In this document: positions 27,646-37,033 of the stretch, piece by piece
Position numbering within the stretch: position 1 is the first letter of the stretch
How the letters are laid out: each line of letters starts with the position of its first letter
Assembly (NCBI RefSeq): GCF_025153475.1
Contig: NZ_JANZXA010000001.1
Location: forward strand, 612,643-676,642
Origin: Novosphingobium mangrovisedimenti
GTDB lineage: Bacteria > Pseudomonadota > Alphaproteobacteria > Sphingomonadales > Sphingomonadaceae
Direction of reading: 5' to 3'
Length of the DNA stretch: 64,000 nucleotides
Made by a program: the position numbers and the translations under genes
The notes under the pieces: generated by a model
What the model saw: only the letters and a program-made list of their open reading frames with translations
Databases searched by the model: none
What the model was told of the DNA's origin: nothing

Positions 27646-29027
27646 TTCACGTCTCCTTCACCGGGCTGGCCAAGCTCGAAGTCGCTCACCGGGCGAAGCT
27701 TGGGATTGTCGGCATCGAACAGCATGGCCCCGTCGATCCAGACCTTCTCGGGCCGCGTGTAGACCGAGAGCGGATTGCCGTTCCACAGCACCACGTCGGC
27801 CATCTTGCCCGTCTCGAGGCTGCCGGTCCGGTCGGCGATGCCAAGGGCCTTTGCCGCATTGTAGGTGAACCAGCCGACGACCTGCGCATCGGGAATGTCG
27901 ATACCGATACGCTTGCCTGCCGCCTGCGCCTTCGCGGCTTCCTGATTGAGGCGCTGGATGCCGTTTTCGTCATCCGAATGGATGATCACGCAGGCCCCGG
28001 CCCGGGCGATCAGCACGGCGTTTTCAGGGATGCCGTCGTAGGCTTCCATCTTGAAGCCGTACCAGTCCGCCCAGACCGCCGAGCAGATGCCGTTCTCGCG
28101 CAGCAGGTCGGCGATCTTGTAGCTTTCGACCGCATGGTGGAAGGCGGCGACCTTGTAGCCCATCTCCTTGGCCATATCGATCACCAGCGCCATCTCGTCC
28201 GCGCGGTAGCAGTGGTTCTGGATCAGGATCTCGCCCTTGAGCACCCCGGCCAGCGTTTCCTTGCCCAGGTCGCGGTCGGCATCGGCATTGTCCATGTAGG
28301 CCTTCGCGTCGATCCAGGTCTGGCGATTGACCGCGAAGTTGCCCATGCGGGTGGAGGGCTTCTGTCCCTTGCTGCCATAGACTCGCTTGGGATTCTCGCC
28401 GCACGCCATCTTGAGCGAATAGGGCGCGCCGGGGAACTTCATCCCCTGCACCGTCAGGCTCGGCACGTTCTTGAGCGTCACCGAGCGGCCACCCATCAGG
28501 TTCGCCGAACCGGGCAGGATCTGCAGCGCGGTGATGCCGCCATTGGCGAGCGCGCGGGTGAAGCCCGGGTCCTGCGGCCATACCGAGTGCTCGGCCCAGA
28601 CGTCCGGAGTGGTCGGGCTGGTCGCCTCGTTGCCGTCCGAATGCGCATCGACGCTCGGCGTGGGATAGTCGCCAAGGTGCGAGTGCGCGTCGATCACGCC
28701 GGGCGTGACGAACTTGCCCTTCGCATCGATGCGATCATAGCCGGCGGGGATCGCGAGGTCCGCGCCGCCGATCGCCACCAGCTTGCCGTCCGCGAACAGC
28801 ACGGTGCCGTTGTCGATGCGCCCGCCGCGCCCGTCGTAGACGGTGGCGCCGACCAGCGCCGTGGGCCGCCCCGGATAGGACTTGTAGGTGGAGGGATAAG
28901 GTGCCTCGGCGGGCTTTTCGTCCTTGTCCTTCTTCCTGGCCTCGGCGCTCTGTGCCGTCAGCGACAGTGCCAGGCCCAGAACAAGGCTTGCCGACCACCG
29001 CTGTACCGCGGGCAATACCCTCATCAC
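27642..29027 (-). CDS. exported metal-dependent amidohydrolase
   Basis: A 461-residue secreted amidohydrolase (imidazolonepropionase/PaaD-like branch). A signal peptide ends near ALSLTAQSAEA. Expected metal ligands are present: VTPGVIDAHSHLG (HxH), a His in ILIQNHCYRADE, a His pair in FHHAVESYKIA and the Asp in IIHSDDENG. It probably hydrolyses a C-N bond in a peptide-like or cyclic compound in the periplasm. It is followed by the ligand-less paralogue (ATGA overlap) and preceded by a POT-type peptide transporter on the same strand, which fits a peptide or amide scavenging unit. Confidence 0.88.
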   Translation of the reverse strand: MMRVLPAVQRWSASLVLGLALSLTAQSAEARKKDKDEKPAEAPYPSTYKSYPGRPTALVGATVYDGRGGRIDNGTVLFADGKLVAIGGADLAIPAGYDRIDAKGKFVTPGVIDAHSHLGDYPTPSVDAHSDGNEATSPTTPDVWAEHSVWPQDPGFTRALANGGITALQILPGSANLMGGRSVTLKNVPSLTVQGMKFPGAPYSLKMACGENPKRVYGSKGQKPSTRMGNFAVNRQTWIDAKAYMDNADADRDLGKETLAGVLKGEILIQNHCYRADEMALVIDMAKEMGYKVAAFHHAVESYKIADLLRENGICSAVWADWYGFKMEAYDGIPENAVLIARAGACVIIHSDDENGIQRLNQEAAKAQAAGKRIGIDIPDAQVVGWFTYNAAKALGIADRTGSLETGKMADVVLWNGNPLSVYTRPEKVWIDGAMLFDADNPKLRPVSDFELGQPGEGDVK

Positions 29028-29085
29028 TTTTCCCCTGTTGATGCCCGACGCGAACGCCGGCGCATTGCATCAGTTCAATTGACCA

Positions 29086-30729
29086 TCAATTCGGCTTGAG
29101 CGTCGGGTGCATCCCGGCTTCCTGGGCTTCCAGCCCGATCTCCGCATCGCCTTCGAGATCGCGGTCCCTGAGCGTGTCGAGGTGCATCCAGCGCTTGACG
29201 ATGGGCGACAGCAGCAGGACGACCACGGCGATGCCGATCGTGATCCAACCGATCTTGCTGTAGATCGCCAGTGTCACTTCCTTGCTCATCTCGCCGCTTT
29301 CGCCGCCGGTCGCCTCGCCGATCTTGCCCGCGACGAAATTGCCGACGGCGGTCATGTAGAACCATGCGCCCATGATGAAGCTGCCCAGGTGCAGCGGCGC
29401 AAGGCGCGTCATCGCCGAAAGACCGACGGGCGAAAGGCACAGCTCGCCGGTGGTGTGCAGCATGTAGATCAGGAAGACGAAGAGCACCGAGGTCATCACC
29501 GCCGGATCGCCGGTCCCCGCGCCCCACACGAAGACCAGGAAGCCGAGGCCGACCTGGACCAGCGCGAGGCCGAACTTGGCCGGAGCCGAAGGTTCCCAGC
29601 CGCGCTTGCCGAGCCACTGCCACAGCCCCGCGAAAATCGGCCCGAACAGCACGATGTAGATCGGGTTGATCGACTGGAAGAGGCTGGTGGGCACGCCGCC
29701 GCGGTCGACGAACTTGTCGGTATAGAGGCTGAGTGAACCGCCCGCCTGCTCGAACAGGCCCCAGAAGACGGGGTTGAGCGCGATCAGGAACAGGATCGCG
29801 AAAATGCGCTCACGCGGCTCCTTGGGCAGCTTGAACGCCTCGTAGAGCGTGTAGGCGAGCATCGCCACGCCCGCGACGATCAGCAGCGACTGGATCACGT
29901 TGACGTACTGGATCAGGAACCAGATCACCGCGACTGCGGCCGCGCCCACGCCGTAGAGCATCATTTCGCCGTTGCGGGCCAGAGGAGCCGGCGGCTCGCC
30001 CTTGCCCTTGAGCGCGGGCTTGCCCACCATGAAGATGATGAGGCCCAGCACCATGCCGATGCCAGCCAGGCCGAAGCCCCAGGACCAGCCGATCGTCTCG
30101 CCCAGGTAGCCGACGAGGATCGAGCCGAGCGCGGCGCCCGTGTTCACGCCCATGTAGAAGATCGTGTAGGCCGAATCGCGACGGCCATCGCGCATCGAAT
30201 AGAGCTGGCCGACGATCACCGAGATATTGGCCTTGAGGAACCCCGAGCCGACGATGATCAGCGCCAGCGCCAGCCAGAACGCGTTGATCGCCGGGTCCGC
30301 CTGCTTGACGGCCGGATCGGTCACCCCCTGCAGCCCCTCGTAGGCCATGAGCAGATGGCCCAGCGCCAGCACGAGCCCACCGAACACCACCGCCTTGCGC
30401 TGCCCCAGCCAGCGATCGGCCAGATAGCCGCCCAGCACCGGCGTAATATAGACCAGACTGGTATAGGCGCCGTAGATCAGGTTTGAATCGCTGTCGCTGA
30501 ACAGCCAGAACTTGACGAGATAGAGGATCAGCAGCGCGCGCATGCCGTAGTAGGAGAAGCGCTCCCACATCTCGGCATAGAACAGCACGAACAGCCCCCG
30601 TGGGTGGCCCACGAACTCTTCGCTCTTGCGAGTTGCGATCACCCCGCCGATGGCGAGTACGGCGAACAGGGCGACGGCGGCGATGGCCGCGATCCAGTCA
30701 CCCTCTGTCCAGCTTGCGATGTCCTTCAT
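29086..30729 (-). CDS. POT-family (PTR2) peptide transporter
   Basis: A 547-residue proton-coupled oligopeptide transporter with 12-14 hydrophobic segments. The signature FYAEMWERFSYYGMRALLIL near residue 45 and GVNTGAALGSILVGYLGE are those of DtpA/YdgR-like proteins. I start at 30729 (MKDIASWTEG); the 17 codons upstream look non-coding. It lies 58 bases upstream of the amidohydrolase pair on the same strand and is likely co-transcribed. Import of di- and tripeptides or related amides would match its neighbours. Confidence 0.9.
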   Translation of the reverse strand: MKDIASWTEGDWIAAIAAVALFAVLAIGGVIATRKSEEFVGHPRGLFVLFYAEMWERFSYYGMRALLILYLVKFWLFSDSDSNLIYGAYTSLVYITPVLGGYLADRWLGQRKAVVFGGLVLALGHLLMAYEGLQGVTDPAVKQADPAINAFWLALALIIVGSGFLKANISVIVGQLYSMRDGRRDSAYTIFYMGVNTGAALGSILVGYLGETIGWSWGFGLAGIGMVLGLIIFMVGKPALKGKGEPPAPLARNGEMMLYGVGAAAVAVIWFLIQYVNVIQSLLIVAGVAMLAYTLYEAFKLPKEPRERIFAILFLIALNPVFWGLFEQAGGSLSLYTDKFVDRGGVPTSLFQSINPIYIVLFGPIFAGLWQWLGKRGWEPSAPAKFGLALVQVGLGFLVFVWGAGTGDPAVMTSVLFVFLIYMLHTTGELCLSPVGLSAMTRLAPLHLGSFIMGAWFYMTAVGNFVAGKIGEATGGESGEMSKEVTLAIYSKIGWITIGIAVVVLLLSPIVKRWMHLDTLRDRDLEGDAEIGLEAQEAGMHPTLKPN

Positions 30730-30911
30730 GCGACGACTTGTTGTCCTTTTTGTCCCCCGCAAGGGGTCTGAAGGGTCCACAGGTTAGCAAGCAAAACGAG
30801 GCTGTAAATGGGGGAGCCGGCGACACCGGCTGTGACGGGCGTACCGCCGTGAGACGATTTTATGTCCGCCCTGCTAGACCATTGCGCGATGGCCGCCGAG
30901 ATGGCATTTTC

Positions 30912-30941
30912 TTGACAGCTAACGGTTATATCCGGCGTAAT
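30912..30941 (+). promoter_or_regulatory. probable ihfB promoter
   Basis: A perfect -35 hexamer TTGACA (30912-30917) is followed after 18 bases by CGTAAT (30936-30941), a 4/6 match to -10, in an A+T-rich stretch upstream of ihfB. The remaining part of this 259-base divergent region (30730-30988) shows no gene I can support. Confidence 0.5.
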
Positions 30942-30988
30942 ATTATGATTCGCTACGGGTTTGCCGATTTTTTTGCGGGGGATGCGCA

Positions 30989-31270
30989 ATGATCAGGTCG
31001 GAACTTCTGCAGGCATTGGCGAAGGACAATCCCGAACTGCGGGCGGAAGACGTGGAGCGTGCAGTCGATACGTTCTTCGACGAGATCGCCCAGCGCCTTG
31101 CCGATGGCGGCCGCGTCGAACTGCGCGGCTTCGGTGCCTTTTCCACGCGCCACCGCGAAGGCCGCAAGGGCCGCAATCCGCGCACCGGCGAATCCGTGGA
31201 AGTGCCCGAAAAGCGCGTGCCCTACTTCAAGCCCGGCAAGGAAATGCGCGCCCGGCTCAACGTAAGCTGA
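30989..31270 (+). CDS. ihfB: integration host factor beta subunit
   Basis: A 93-residue DNA-bending protein of the HU/IHF family, the beta subunit type. [43 protein letters not shown] and [15 protein letters not shown] are diagnostic; the beta-arm NPRTGE with the intercalating proline is present. It works as a heterodimer with IhfA in nucleoid structure, recombination and sigma54-type promoters. GGGGG near 30976 is the ribosome site. It has its own promoter and terminator, so it is a single-gene unit. Confidence 0.95.
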   Translation: MIRSELLQALAKDNPELRAEDVERAVDTFFDEIAQRLADGGRVELRGFGAFSTRHREGRKGRNPRTGESVEVPEKRVPYFKPGKEMRARLNVS

Positions 31271-31280
31271 GCAGACCCGC

Positions 31281-31302
31281 AAGGCCGGCGGCCTTTCGTT
31301 TT
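31281..31302 (+). terminator. Rho-independent terminator of ihfB
   Basis: A 6-base stem AAGGCC/GGCCTT with a GGC loop is followed by TCGTTTT, 10 bases after the ihfB stop codon. Confidence 0.8.
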
Positions 31303-31356
31303 CCATTGCAGTTGCCCGGCCCGGCGCGATCTGCCAGAGCGCGCTGACCGTTTCGT

Positions 31357-31441
31357 GCGGGCGTGGCGGAATGGTAGACGCCGGGGACTTAAAATCCCCT
31401 GAGCTTTGCTCGTGCGGGTTCGAGTCCCGCCGCCCGCACCA
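31357..31441 (+). tRNA. tRNA-Leu (anticodon TAA)
   Basis: An 85-base tRNA with encoded CCA. Acceptor GCGGGCG pairs with CGCCCGC, anticodon loop CTTAAAA gives TAA at 31390-31392 (reads UUA/UUG), and the T arm is GCGGG-TTCGAGT-CCCGC. A variable arm of leucine type is present. Confidence 0.97.
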
Positions 31442-31453
31442 CTGTTTGTTGCC

Positions 31454-31545
31454 CCTCAGACGCCGGGCGGCGACATCCCTCGCCTTGGCTTTCCTCGCAC
31501 AGGCTCGGACGGCCGGTCGGCCTTGCGAACCCTCACGGGTTCGGG
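31454..31545. repeat. dispersed structured repeat, copy next to tRNA-Leu
   Basis: Begins CCTCAGACGCCGGG thirteen bases after the tRNA and aligns over about 95 bases with 63707-63805. It holds stems GGCGA/TCGCC, GGCC/GGCC and GAACCC/GGGTTC. In the other copy the matching stems have different bases that still pair. Confidence 0.7.
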
Positions 31546-31562
31546 ATCTGGTTTGCTGGCCC

Positions 31563-32054
31563 TCAGGCCGGCTTGAAGGCCATGGCCGCGCCGTTCATGC
31601 AGTAGCGCTTGCCGGTGGGCGGCGGGCCGTCGTTGAAGACGTGGCCCAGATGCCCCCCGCAGCGCGCGCAGTGCACTTCGGTACGCGGATAGCCCAGTTT
31701 GTAGTCGGTGGACGTGCCGATCGCGCCGGGCAGCGGCTTCCAGAAACTGGGCCAGCCGGTATGGCTGTCGTATTTGGTCTTCGAGGAATAGAGCGGGTTG
31801 CCGTCGGCCGCGCACAGGAACGTGCCGGCGCGATGCTCGTCGTTGAGCGGCGAGGAATAGGGACGCTCGGTGCCTTCCTCGCGCAGGATCGTGAACTGCG
31901 CGGGTGTCAGCCGCTTGCGCCACTCCGCCTTGGTATAATGCACCGGATAGGTCTTGGCCTCGGCGTCGCCGCCGCCACATGCGGCCAGAACCGGCAACGC
32001 AGCTCCGGCACCGAGCCAGCCAAGGAAACGACGGCGGGTGGCCGTGGGGGACAT
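31563..32054 (-). CDS. msrB: peptide-methionine (R)-S-oxide reductase, exported
   Basis: A 163-residue MsrB, which reduces the R form of methionine sulfoxide in proteins. The start at 32054 gives a twin-arginine signal (TRRRFLGWLG) ending in a lipobox LAAC, so the enzyme is probably an exported lipoprotein facing the periplasm. GWPSFW and VHCARCGGHLGHVF are conserved, and RYCMNG carries the catalytic Cys. The first zinc CxxC has become CAAD, so the zinc site is incomplete as in non-zinc MsrB forms. It is convergent with tRNA-Leu. Confidence 0.92.
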   Translation of the reverse strand: MSPTATRRRFLGWLGAGAALPVLAACGGGDAEAKTYPVHYTKAEWRKRLTPAQFTILREEGTERPYSSPLNDEHRAGTFLCAADGNPLYSSKTKYDSHTGWPSFWKPLPGAIGTSTDYKLGYPRTEVHCARCGGHLGHVFNDGPPPTGKRYCMNGAAMAFKPA

Positions 32055-32160
32055 TGCGGCTCTCCTTCTTCCTGACTTCCGGCAGCGATCGTACCCAAGG
32101 CAGGGTTTCCTGTCTCGGTCCGATCCCGCAAGAGTCAATTCGGAACGGCGAGCCGCATGG

Positions 32161-33432
32161 TTACAGATTCGATGCCGCGACCGCGGAGCCGGCAGTCGCC
32201 CGGCGTTTCCATCGCGCGCGCGCGCCCTTCTTCCGCACCCGGCCCGGTCCCGATTTCATCACCCGCTTGCGGAACAGCGCCGAACCGCCGCGCACGAGCA
32301 GCAGGACCCATGCCCCCTGTCCGATCACGGCGCCCACGTGCGGCCACAACGCCGGGTCCTGCGCCGCGCGCGCCAGCATCGCGAAAGGCGAGCTGAACGG
32401 GAAAAGCACCGCGAACACCTCGATCCCGCTCCCGGGCAGCGTCATCGCATAGCTGGCGAGGAAGAACACCATGAGCTGCATCATCGTGACCGGCATCGAA
32501 ATCGTCTGCACCTCGCGCACGGTCGTCGCCATCGAGCCGATCGACAGGAACACCGAACCGAGCAGCAGGTAGGCCATCGAAAAGTAGATCACGCCAAGGA
32601 CGATCAGCAGCGGCCAGCCGACCGCCGGCGTCGGCAGGTGCGGCACCGCCGAACCCGCCGCCAGGTAGAGCGTCGTCCCGACCCCGCCCCATACGGCAAT
32701 GCCCACGAGAGAGACCGCCAGCATGGCGAAGAGCTTGCCGAGGAAAACCGAATCCATCGGGATCGCCGCCGCCAGCACTTCGATAATCTTGTTGCCCTTT
32801 TCCTCGACGAGGTTGGACAGGACCATGCCGGCCAGCATCATCGTCAGCAGGAACAGCAGCATCTGCGCCGCCTGCGCGGTCTTGAGACGCCCCGCACGTT
32901 CGTTGGCACTGCTGCTGATGGTGGACTTGAGCGTGACGTCCGGCCAGGGCCCCATCGGCCCGGCCACGGCCTGCGCCGCCACCATCGCGATCACCCCGCT
33001 CCAGGAATGGATCCGGTCCGTCGGACCTGTCAGCATCGGAGCCCGCGGCGTGCCCGAGAGGACGGCGGCGATATTGGCCTGTCGCCCTTCGAAGGCGTCG
33101 GCGGGATCGTAGGCCTCGCCCGGGGCAAGGCGCTTGAGCACGACGAAGTTGGGCAGTCCCTCGCCCAGACGGGCCGCCAGCGCATCGTGCGCGCCCACCA
33201 TGGCATCGGCATCCGCGCCGGTCATCACGATCCCGACCTCGGGCTGCGCCGCCGTCGCATCCACGCGCTGGCCGACACTCCCCGCGAGCGCGGCGACAAC
33301 GACCGGAAACAGCGGCCCGAGCAGGAAGAACAGGAAGCTGCGCGAAAACAGGATGGCCACGAAATCGCGGCGGGCAACGACCCACGCGGCCGCAAGGACG
33401 GAGAGGCGCCCGGTCTGTCCTGTCTCGTTCAT
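32161..33432 (-). CDS. ABC-2 type exporter permease (NatB-like)
   Basis: A 423-residue membrane protein. One helix near the N terminus (FLFFLLGPLFPVVVAALAG) is followed by a periplasmic domain of about 140 residues, then five or six helices and a basic C-terminal tail (KKGARARWKRR). This is the NatB/YhaP layout of ABC-2 exporters. The start at 33432 overlaps the stop of the ATPase gene (ATGA), forming a two-gene transporter. The in-frame VEEKGNKIIEVLAAAIP is a family hallmark. Cargo unknown; NatAB relatives export sodium, drugs or peptides. Confidence 0.88.
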   Translation of the reverse strand: MNETGQTGRLSVLAAAWVVARRDFVAILFSRSFLFFLLGPLFPVVVAALAGSVGQRVDATAAQPEVGIVMTGADADAMVGAHDALAARLGEGLPNFVVLKRLAPGEAYDPADAFEGRQANIAAVLSGTPRAPMLTGPTDRIHSWSGVIAMVAAQAVAGPMGPWPDVTLKSTISSSANERAGRLKTAQAAQMLLFLLTMMLAGMVLSNLVEEKGNKIIEVLAAAIPMDSVFLGKLFAMLAVSLVGIAVWGGVGTTLYLAAGSAVPHLPTPAVGWPLLIVLGVIYFSMAYLLLGSVFLSIGSMATTVREVQTISMPVTMMQLMVFFLASYAMTLPGSGIEVFAVLFPFSSPFAMLARAAQDPALWPHVGAVIGQGAWVLLLVRGGSALFRKRVMKSGPGRVRKKGARARWKRRATAGSAVAASNL

Positions 33433-34412
33433 CGGTCCTGCTCCTCCGGCGTGTCCTCTTCGAGCGCGCGCGCCGCCGCCTCGCCGGCAATGGCGACGAA
33501 GGCATCGTGCAGCCCGGCGCGCTCGATCGACAGCGAGAGGATGCCCGCCTCGCCCTCGATCAGCGCGCGCAGCAAGGGCTCGATGCCGGCTTCGGGCAGC
33601 GGGAAATACCAGAAGGCCCCGCCATCGGTCCTGGCGTCGCGGCGCAGTTCGGCGGGCATGGCCGCACGCCATGGCCCGTCGCCGCTGCGTGTCTCGAGCC
33701 GGACCTGCGCGGGGATTCGGTCGCGCGCGACATCGACGGGCCCGGCGAAGGGCACCTTGCCGCCGGCCACGATCGCCACGTCGTCGCAAAGCCGCTCGGC
33801 GTGCGAGATGACGTGGGTGGAGAAGATCACCGTCGTGCCCTGTTCGGCCAGCCCGCGCATCATGCGCTCCAGCTTGCCCTGGTTGAGCGCGTCGAGGCCG
33901 GAAAACGGCTCGTCGAAGATCACCAGCCTGGGTCTGTGCACCAGCGTGCCGAGGATCTGCACCTGCTGGGCCATGCCCTTGGAAAGCTGGCGGATCTGGC
34001 GGTCGGCGGCATAGCCGAGCCCGTGCGCCTCCAGCAGTTCGTGCGCGCGGCGGCGCCCCTCCCTGAGCGGCAATCCGCGCAGCGCGCCGACGAAGGCAAT
34101 CGCCTCGGTCGCCTTCATCGCCGGATAGAGCCCGCGCTCCTCGGGCAGATAGCCGATGGCATGGGCAACGTCGTGCGGACGCTCCGCGCCGAGTACGCGG
34201 CGATAGCCCTCGTCGGGATCGATGATGCCCAGCAGCATGCGCAGGGTCGTGGTCTTGCCCGCGCCGTTGGGGCCGAGAATGCCGTAGACCGCGCCTTCGG
34301 GCACGGAAAGGTCGACTCCGTCCACGGCCGTGAAGCCATCGAACCGCTTGACCAGTCCACGCGCCTCGATCGCGAGTGGCCGCGCTTCGGGCATCGCCGC
34401 ATTGCCGGCCAC
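33429..34412 (-). CDS. ABC transporter ATP-binding protein (NatA-like)
   Basis: A 327-residue ATPase. GPNGAGKTT is the Walker [12 protein letters not shown] the signature (LSKGM variant), [12 protein letters not shown] the Walker B, and [10 protein letters not shown] the switch His. A C-terminal extension of about 90 residues (from [12 protein letters not shown] on) is common in drug and sodium exporters. I choose the GTG at 34410-34412 because AGGAG lies eight bases upstream; an ATG 18 bases downstream (MPEARPL) is the alternative. It pairs with the overlapping permease and is divergent from queG, only 25 bases away. Confidence 0.88.
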   Translation of the reverse strand: MAGNAAMPEARPLAIEARGLVKRFDGFTAVDGVDLSVPEGAVYGILGPNGAGKTTTLRMLLGIIDPDEGYRRVLGAERPHDVAHAIGYLPEERGLYPAMKATEAIAFVGALRGLPLREGRRRAHELLEAHGLGYAADRQIRQLSKGMAQQVQILGTLVHRPRLVIFDEPFSGLDALNQGKLERMMRGLAEQGTTVIFSTHVISHAERLCDDVAIVAGGKVPFAGPVDVARDRIPAQVRLETRSGDGPWRAAMPAELRRDARTDGGAFWYFPLPEAGIEPLLRALIEGEAGILSLSIERAGLHDAFVAIAGEAAARALEEDTPEEQDR

Positions 34413-34437
34413 CTGCCAATCTCCTAGTGCTGCCCTC

Positions 34438-35550
34438 ATGCAGACCCCTGCTTCTACCACGTCGGAACGTCCTTGCGCAGGTCCGGTTAAGACCACGCTA
34501 AGCGCTTTCATCCACGATCTCGAGGCCGAGGCGCGGACACTGGGATTCTGCGCCTTCGGCGTGTCCGGAGCAACGGAAGACGGCGCGCGTGCCGACCGGC
34601 TCGGCGCATGGCTGGGCGCGGGCATGCACGGCACCATGGAATGGATGGAAACCCGCGCCCACCACCGCCGCTCGCCGCAAGGCCTGTGGCCCGAAGCGCA
34701 AAGCGTGATCGCGCTGGGCATGAGCTACGCCCCTTCCGCCGATCCGCTGCGGCTGGCGGGCGCACCGCAGACCGGCCGCATTTCAGCCTATGCGCAGGGC
34801 GCGGACTACCACGACACGGTCAAGAAGGCGCTCAAACACCTTGCCCGCTGGATCGTGGCCGAGGCGGAGCGGCGCGGAATCGGGCCGGCCGCCGTCAAGG
34901 TCTTCACCGATACCGCTCCGGTCATGGAAAAGCCGCTGGCCGCGCAGGCAGGGCTCGGCTGGCAGGGCAAGCACACCAACATGGTCAGCCGCGAACATGG
35001 CTCCTGGCTGTTCCTCGGCGAAATCTACACCACGCTGGACCTGCCGCGCTCGGCGCCCGCGCGCGACCGCTGCGGATCGTGCCGCGCCTGTCAGGATGCC
35101 TGCCCGACTGCAGCCTTCCCCGCGCCCTACCGCCTCGATGCGCGCCGCTGCGTGAGCTACCTCACCATCGAGCACAAGGGGCCGGTCCCCGAGGGTCTGC
35201 GCGAAGGGCTCGGAAACCGCATCTACGGCTGCGACGATTGCCTTGCGGTATGCCCGTGGAACAAGTTCGCCCGGACCGCGCACACCATGAAGGCCTTCCT
35301 GCCGCGCGCCGAACTGGCCGCGCCCGAGCTGGCCGACCTGCTCACGCTCGACGATGCTGCCTTTCGCAAGCTGTTCTCGGGCAGCCCAATCAAGCGCATC
35401 GGGCGAAACCGGTTCGTGCGTAATTGCCTCTACGCGGCGGGCAACAGCAAAAGGCCCGACCTGCTTGCGCAGGTCGAGCCCTTGCTGAACGATCCGGACC
35501 CGGTGGTGGCAGACGCCGCACAATGGGCGGCGCAAAAACTCACGACCTGA
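34438..35550 (+). CDS. queG: epoxyqueuosine reductase
   Basis: A 370-residue iron-sulfur and cobalamin enzyme making queuosine in the wobble position of tRNAs. Two 4Fe-4S ferredoxin motifs are visible: [16 protein letters not shown] and [15 protein letters not shown]. The N-terminal DUF1730 region carries [17 protein letters not shown], and the C terminus has the HEAT-like tail ([16 protein letters not shown]). Starting at 34438 ([12 protein letters not shown]) it leaves 25 bases to the divergent ABC gene. Confidence 0.93.
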   Translation: MQTPASTTSERPCAGPVKTTLSAFIHDLEAEARTLGFCAFGVSGATEDGARADRLGAWLGAGMHGTMEWMETRAHHRRSPQGLWPEAQSVIALGMSYAPSADPLRLAGAPQTGRISAYAQGADYHDTVKKALKHLARWIVAEAERRGIGPAAVKVFTDTAPVMEKPLAAQAGLGWQGKHTNMVSREHGSWLFLGEIYTTLDLPRSAPARDRCGSCRACQDACPTAAFPAPYRLDARRCVSYLTIEHKGPVPEGLREGLGNRIYGCDDCLAVCPWNKFARTAHTMKAFLPRAELAAPELADLLTLDDAAFRKLFSGSPIKRIGRNRFVRNCLYAAGNSKRPDLLAQVEPLLNDPDPVVADAAQWAAQKLTT

Positions 35551-35577
35551 TCCACTGCCTGTCCTGATTCCCCGCCC

Positions 35578-35682
35578 GTTCGTGTCGAGCGAAGTCGAGA
35601 CACCTCCGCGCCAACGTGTCTCGACTTCGGCTTTCCAAGCCGAAGTTCATCCCGAGCTGGTCGAGGGGCTCGACACGAACGG
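35578..35682. repeat. composite palindromic repeat (GTGTCTCGAC family)
   Basis: Three related blocks, CGTTCGTGTCGAGC (35578 on), GTGTCTCGACTTCGG (35616 on) and GGGGCTCGACACGAACG (up to 35682), can fold on each other. A shorter copy lies at 6315-6341. The gap 35551-35730 between convergent genes holds nothing else I can support. Confidence 0.7.
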
Positions 35683-35730
35683 AGAGGGGCGGTTCCTCCC
35701 CATCGCCAGGCGACAGGAAGGATTGCCAGC

Positions 35731-36957
35731 TTACATCAGTTCCTTGAGCGGCTTGCCGGCATCGGCCAGCGCCTCGAGATCGGGCGTGGCGCCCGCCTCG
35801 ACCAGCTTGCGGCCCTGCACATAGTCCTTGACCATGTTGACGCAGTCGAGCGCGACGACCTTGCCGTCCTTGAGATAGACGACCGAGAAGCTGCGATCCT
35901 CGGGATTGCCGCGGATCACGGTCTTGTCGAAGCCCATGTTGATGCCGGCGGTCTGCAGGCGCAGGTCGTACTGGTTGGACCAGAACCACGGGAAGGCCTT
36001 GTAGGGCTTTTCATCGCCGCACAGCGCCTTGGCAACGCAGGTCGCCATGTCGTTGGCATTCTGCACCGATTCGACGCGCATGACATTGCCGCCCGCATAG
36101 CTGCAGGCAAAGGCCGCGCAGTCGCCGATGGCATAGACGTCGGGCAGCGAGGTGCGGCAATATTCGTCGACGTCGACACCATTCGAGCCGGCAGCGCCGG
36201 CCTCGATCAACGGGGCGACGGCCGGCACGATGCCGATACCGACGATGACCGCTTCGGCCGGAATGACCTCGCCGCCAGCAAGCTGCACACCGGTGACCTT
36301 GTGGCCATCGCCCACCAGGCCATCGACCATGACTTCGGTACGCAGGTCGACACCGTGACCGGCATGTTCCTTCTGGTAGAAGGCGGACAGTTCCTCACCT
36401 GCGACGCGCGCCAGCACGCGCGGCAGCGCTTCGAGCAGGGTGACGTTGAGCCCCATCTTCGACAGCACCGCCGCCGCTTCGAGGCCGATGTAGCCGCCGC
36501 CGATCACAACGATGTTCTTCGTGCCGGCATCGACTTCGGCCATCAGCGTGTCGCAATCCTCGCGAGTGCGCACGGCATGGATCCCGGCAAGTTCCGCGCC
36601 CTGACACGAAAGGCGCCCCGGATCGCCGCCGGTCGCCCAGACCAGCTTGCCGTAACCGAAGGTTTCGCCGTTGGACAGGGTCAACTCATGCGCCGCAGGA
36701 TCGACCTTGGTCACCTCGGTATCGAGCTTGAAAGTAATTTCCTTCTCGGCCCAGAACGTCGGCGGGCGGATGTACAGCCGGTCGAAGGTCTTCTCGCGCG
36801 CGAAGTACTCCTTGGAGAGCGGCGGGCGCTCGTACGGATACTCCGGCTCGCGGCCGATGACAGTGATGGTTCCCTCGAAACCGTTCTGGCGCAGGGCGAT
36901 GGCGCATTGCGCCCCGCCATGGCCGGCTCCCACGATGACGACATCTGCTTTGCTCAT
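35731..36957 (-). CDS. NAD(P)/FAD-dependent ferredoxin reductase
   Basis: A 408-residue flavoprotein of the BphA4/RedA2/putidaredoxin reductase type, which passes electrons from NADH to a ferredoxin. [17 protein letters not shown] is the FAD loop, [10 protein letters not shown] and DVYAIGDCA are typical, and [17 protein letters not shown] is the NAD site. The C-terminal domain ([16 protein letters not shown]) is that of oxygenase-linked reductases. No ferredoxin is encoded next to it. It could serve the Rieske oxygenases encoded in this window or a distant P450. It stands alone between a repeat and a convergent or separate unit. Confidence 0.92.
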   Translation of the reverse strand: MSKADVVIVGAGHGGAQCAIALRQNGFEGTITVIGREPEYPYERPPLSKEYFAREKTFDRLYIRPPTFWAEKEITFKLDTEVTKVDPAAHELTLSNGETFGYGKLVWATGGDPGRLSCQGAELAGIHAVRTREDCDTLMAEVDAGTKNIVVIGGGYIGLEAAAVLSKMGLNVTLLEALPRVLARVAGEELSAFYQKEHAGHGVDLRTEVMVDGLVGDGHKVTGVQLAGGEVIPAEAVIVGIGIVPAVAPLIEAGAAGSNGVDVDEYCRTSLPDVYAIGDCAAFACSYAGGNVMRVESVQNANDMATCVAKALCGDEKPYKAFPWFWSNQYDLRLQTAGINMGFDKTVIRGNPEDRSFSVVYLKDGKVVALDCVNMVKDYVQGRKLVEAGATPDLEALADAGKPLKELM

Positions 36958-37033
36958 GACCGCACCCGTTCCCGCAATTTTAACGCGCGGTCAATGCCCC
37001 AAGCGCAATTGTCGTTCTCTGACCGACATCAAA

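Noticed and set aside
30944..30992. A 15-codon upstream frame overlapping the ihfB start (ATGA)
   Set aside because: It is very short and its ATG lies at or before the predicted transcription start, so translational coupling is not supported.
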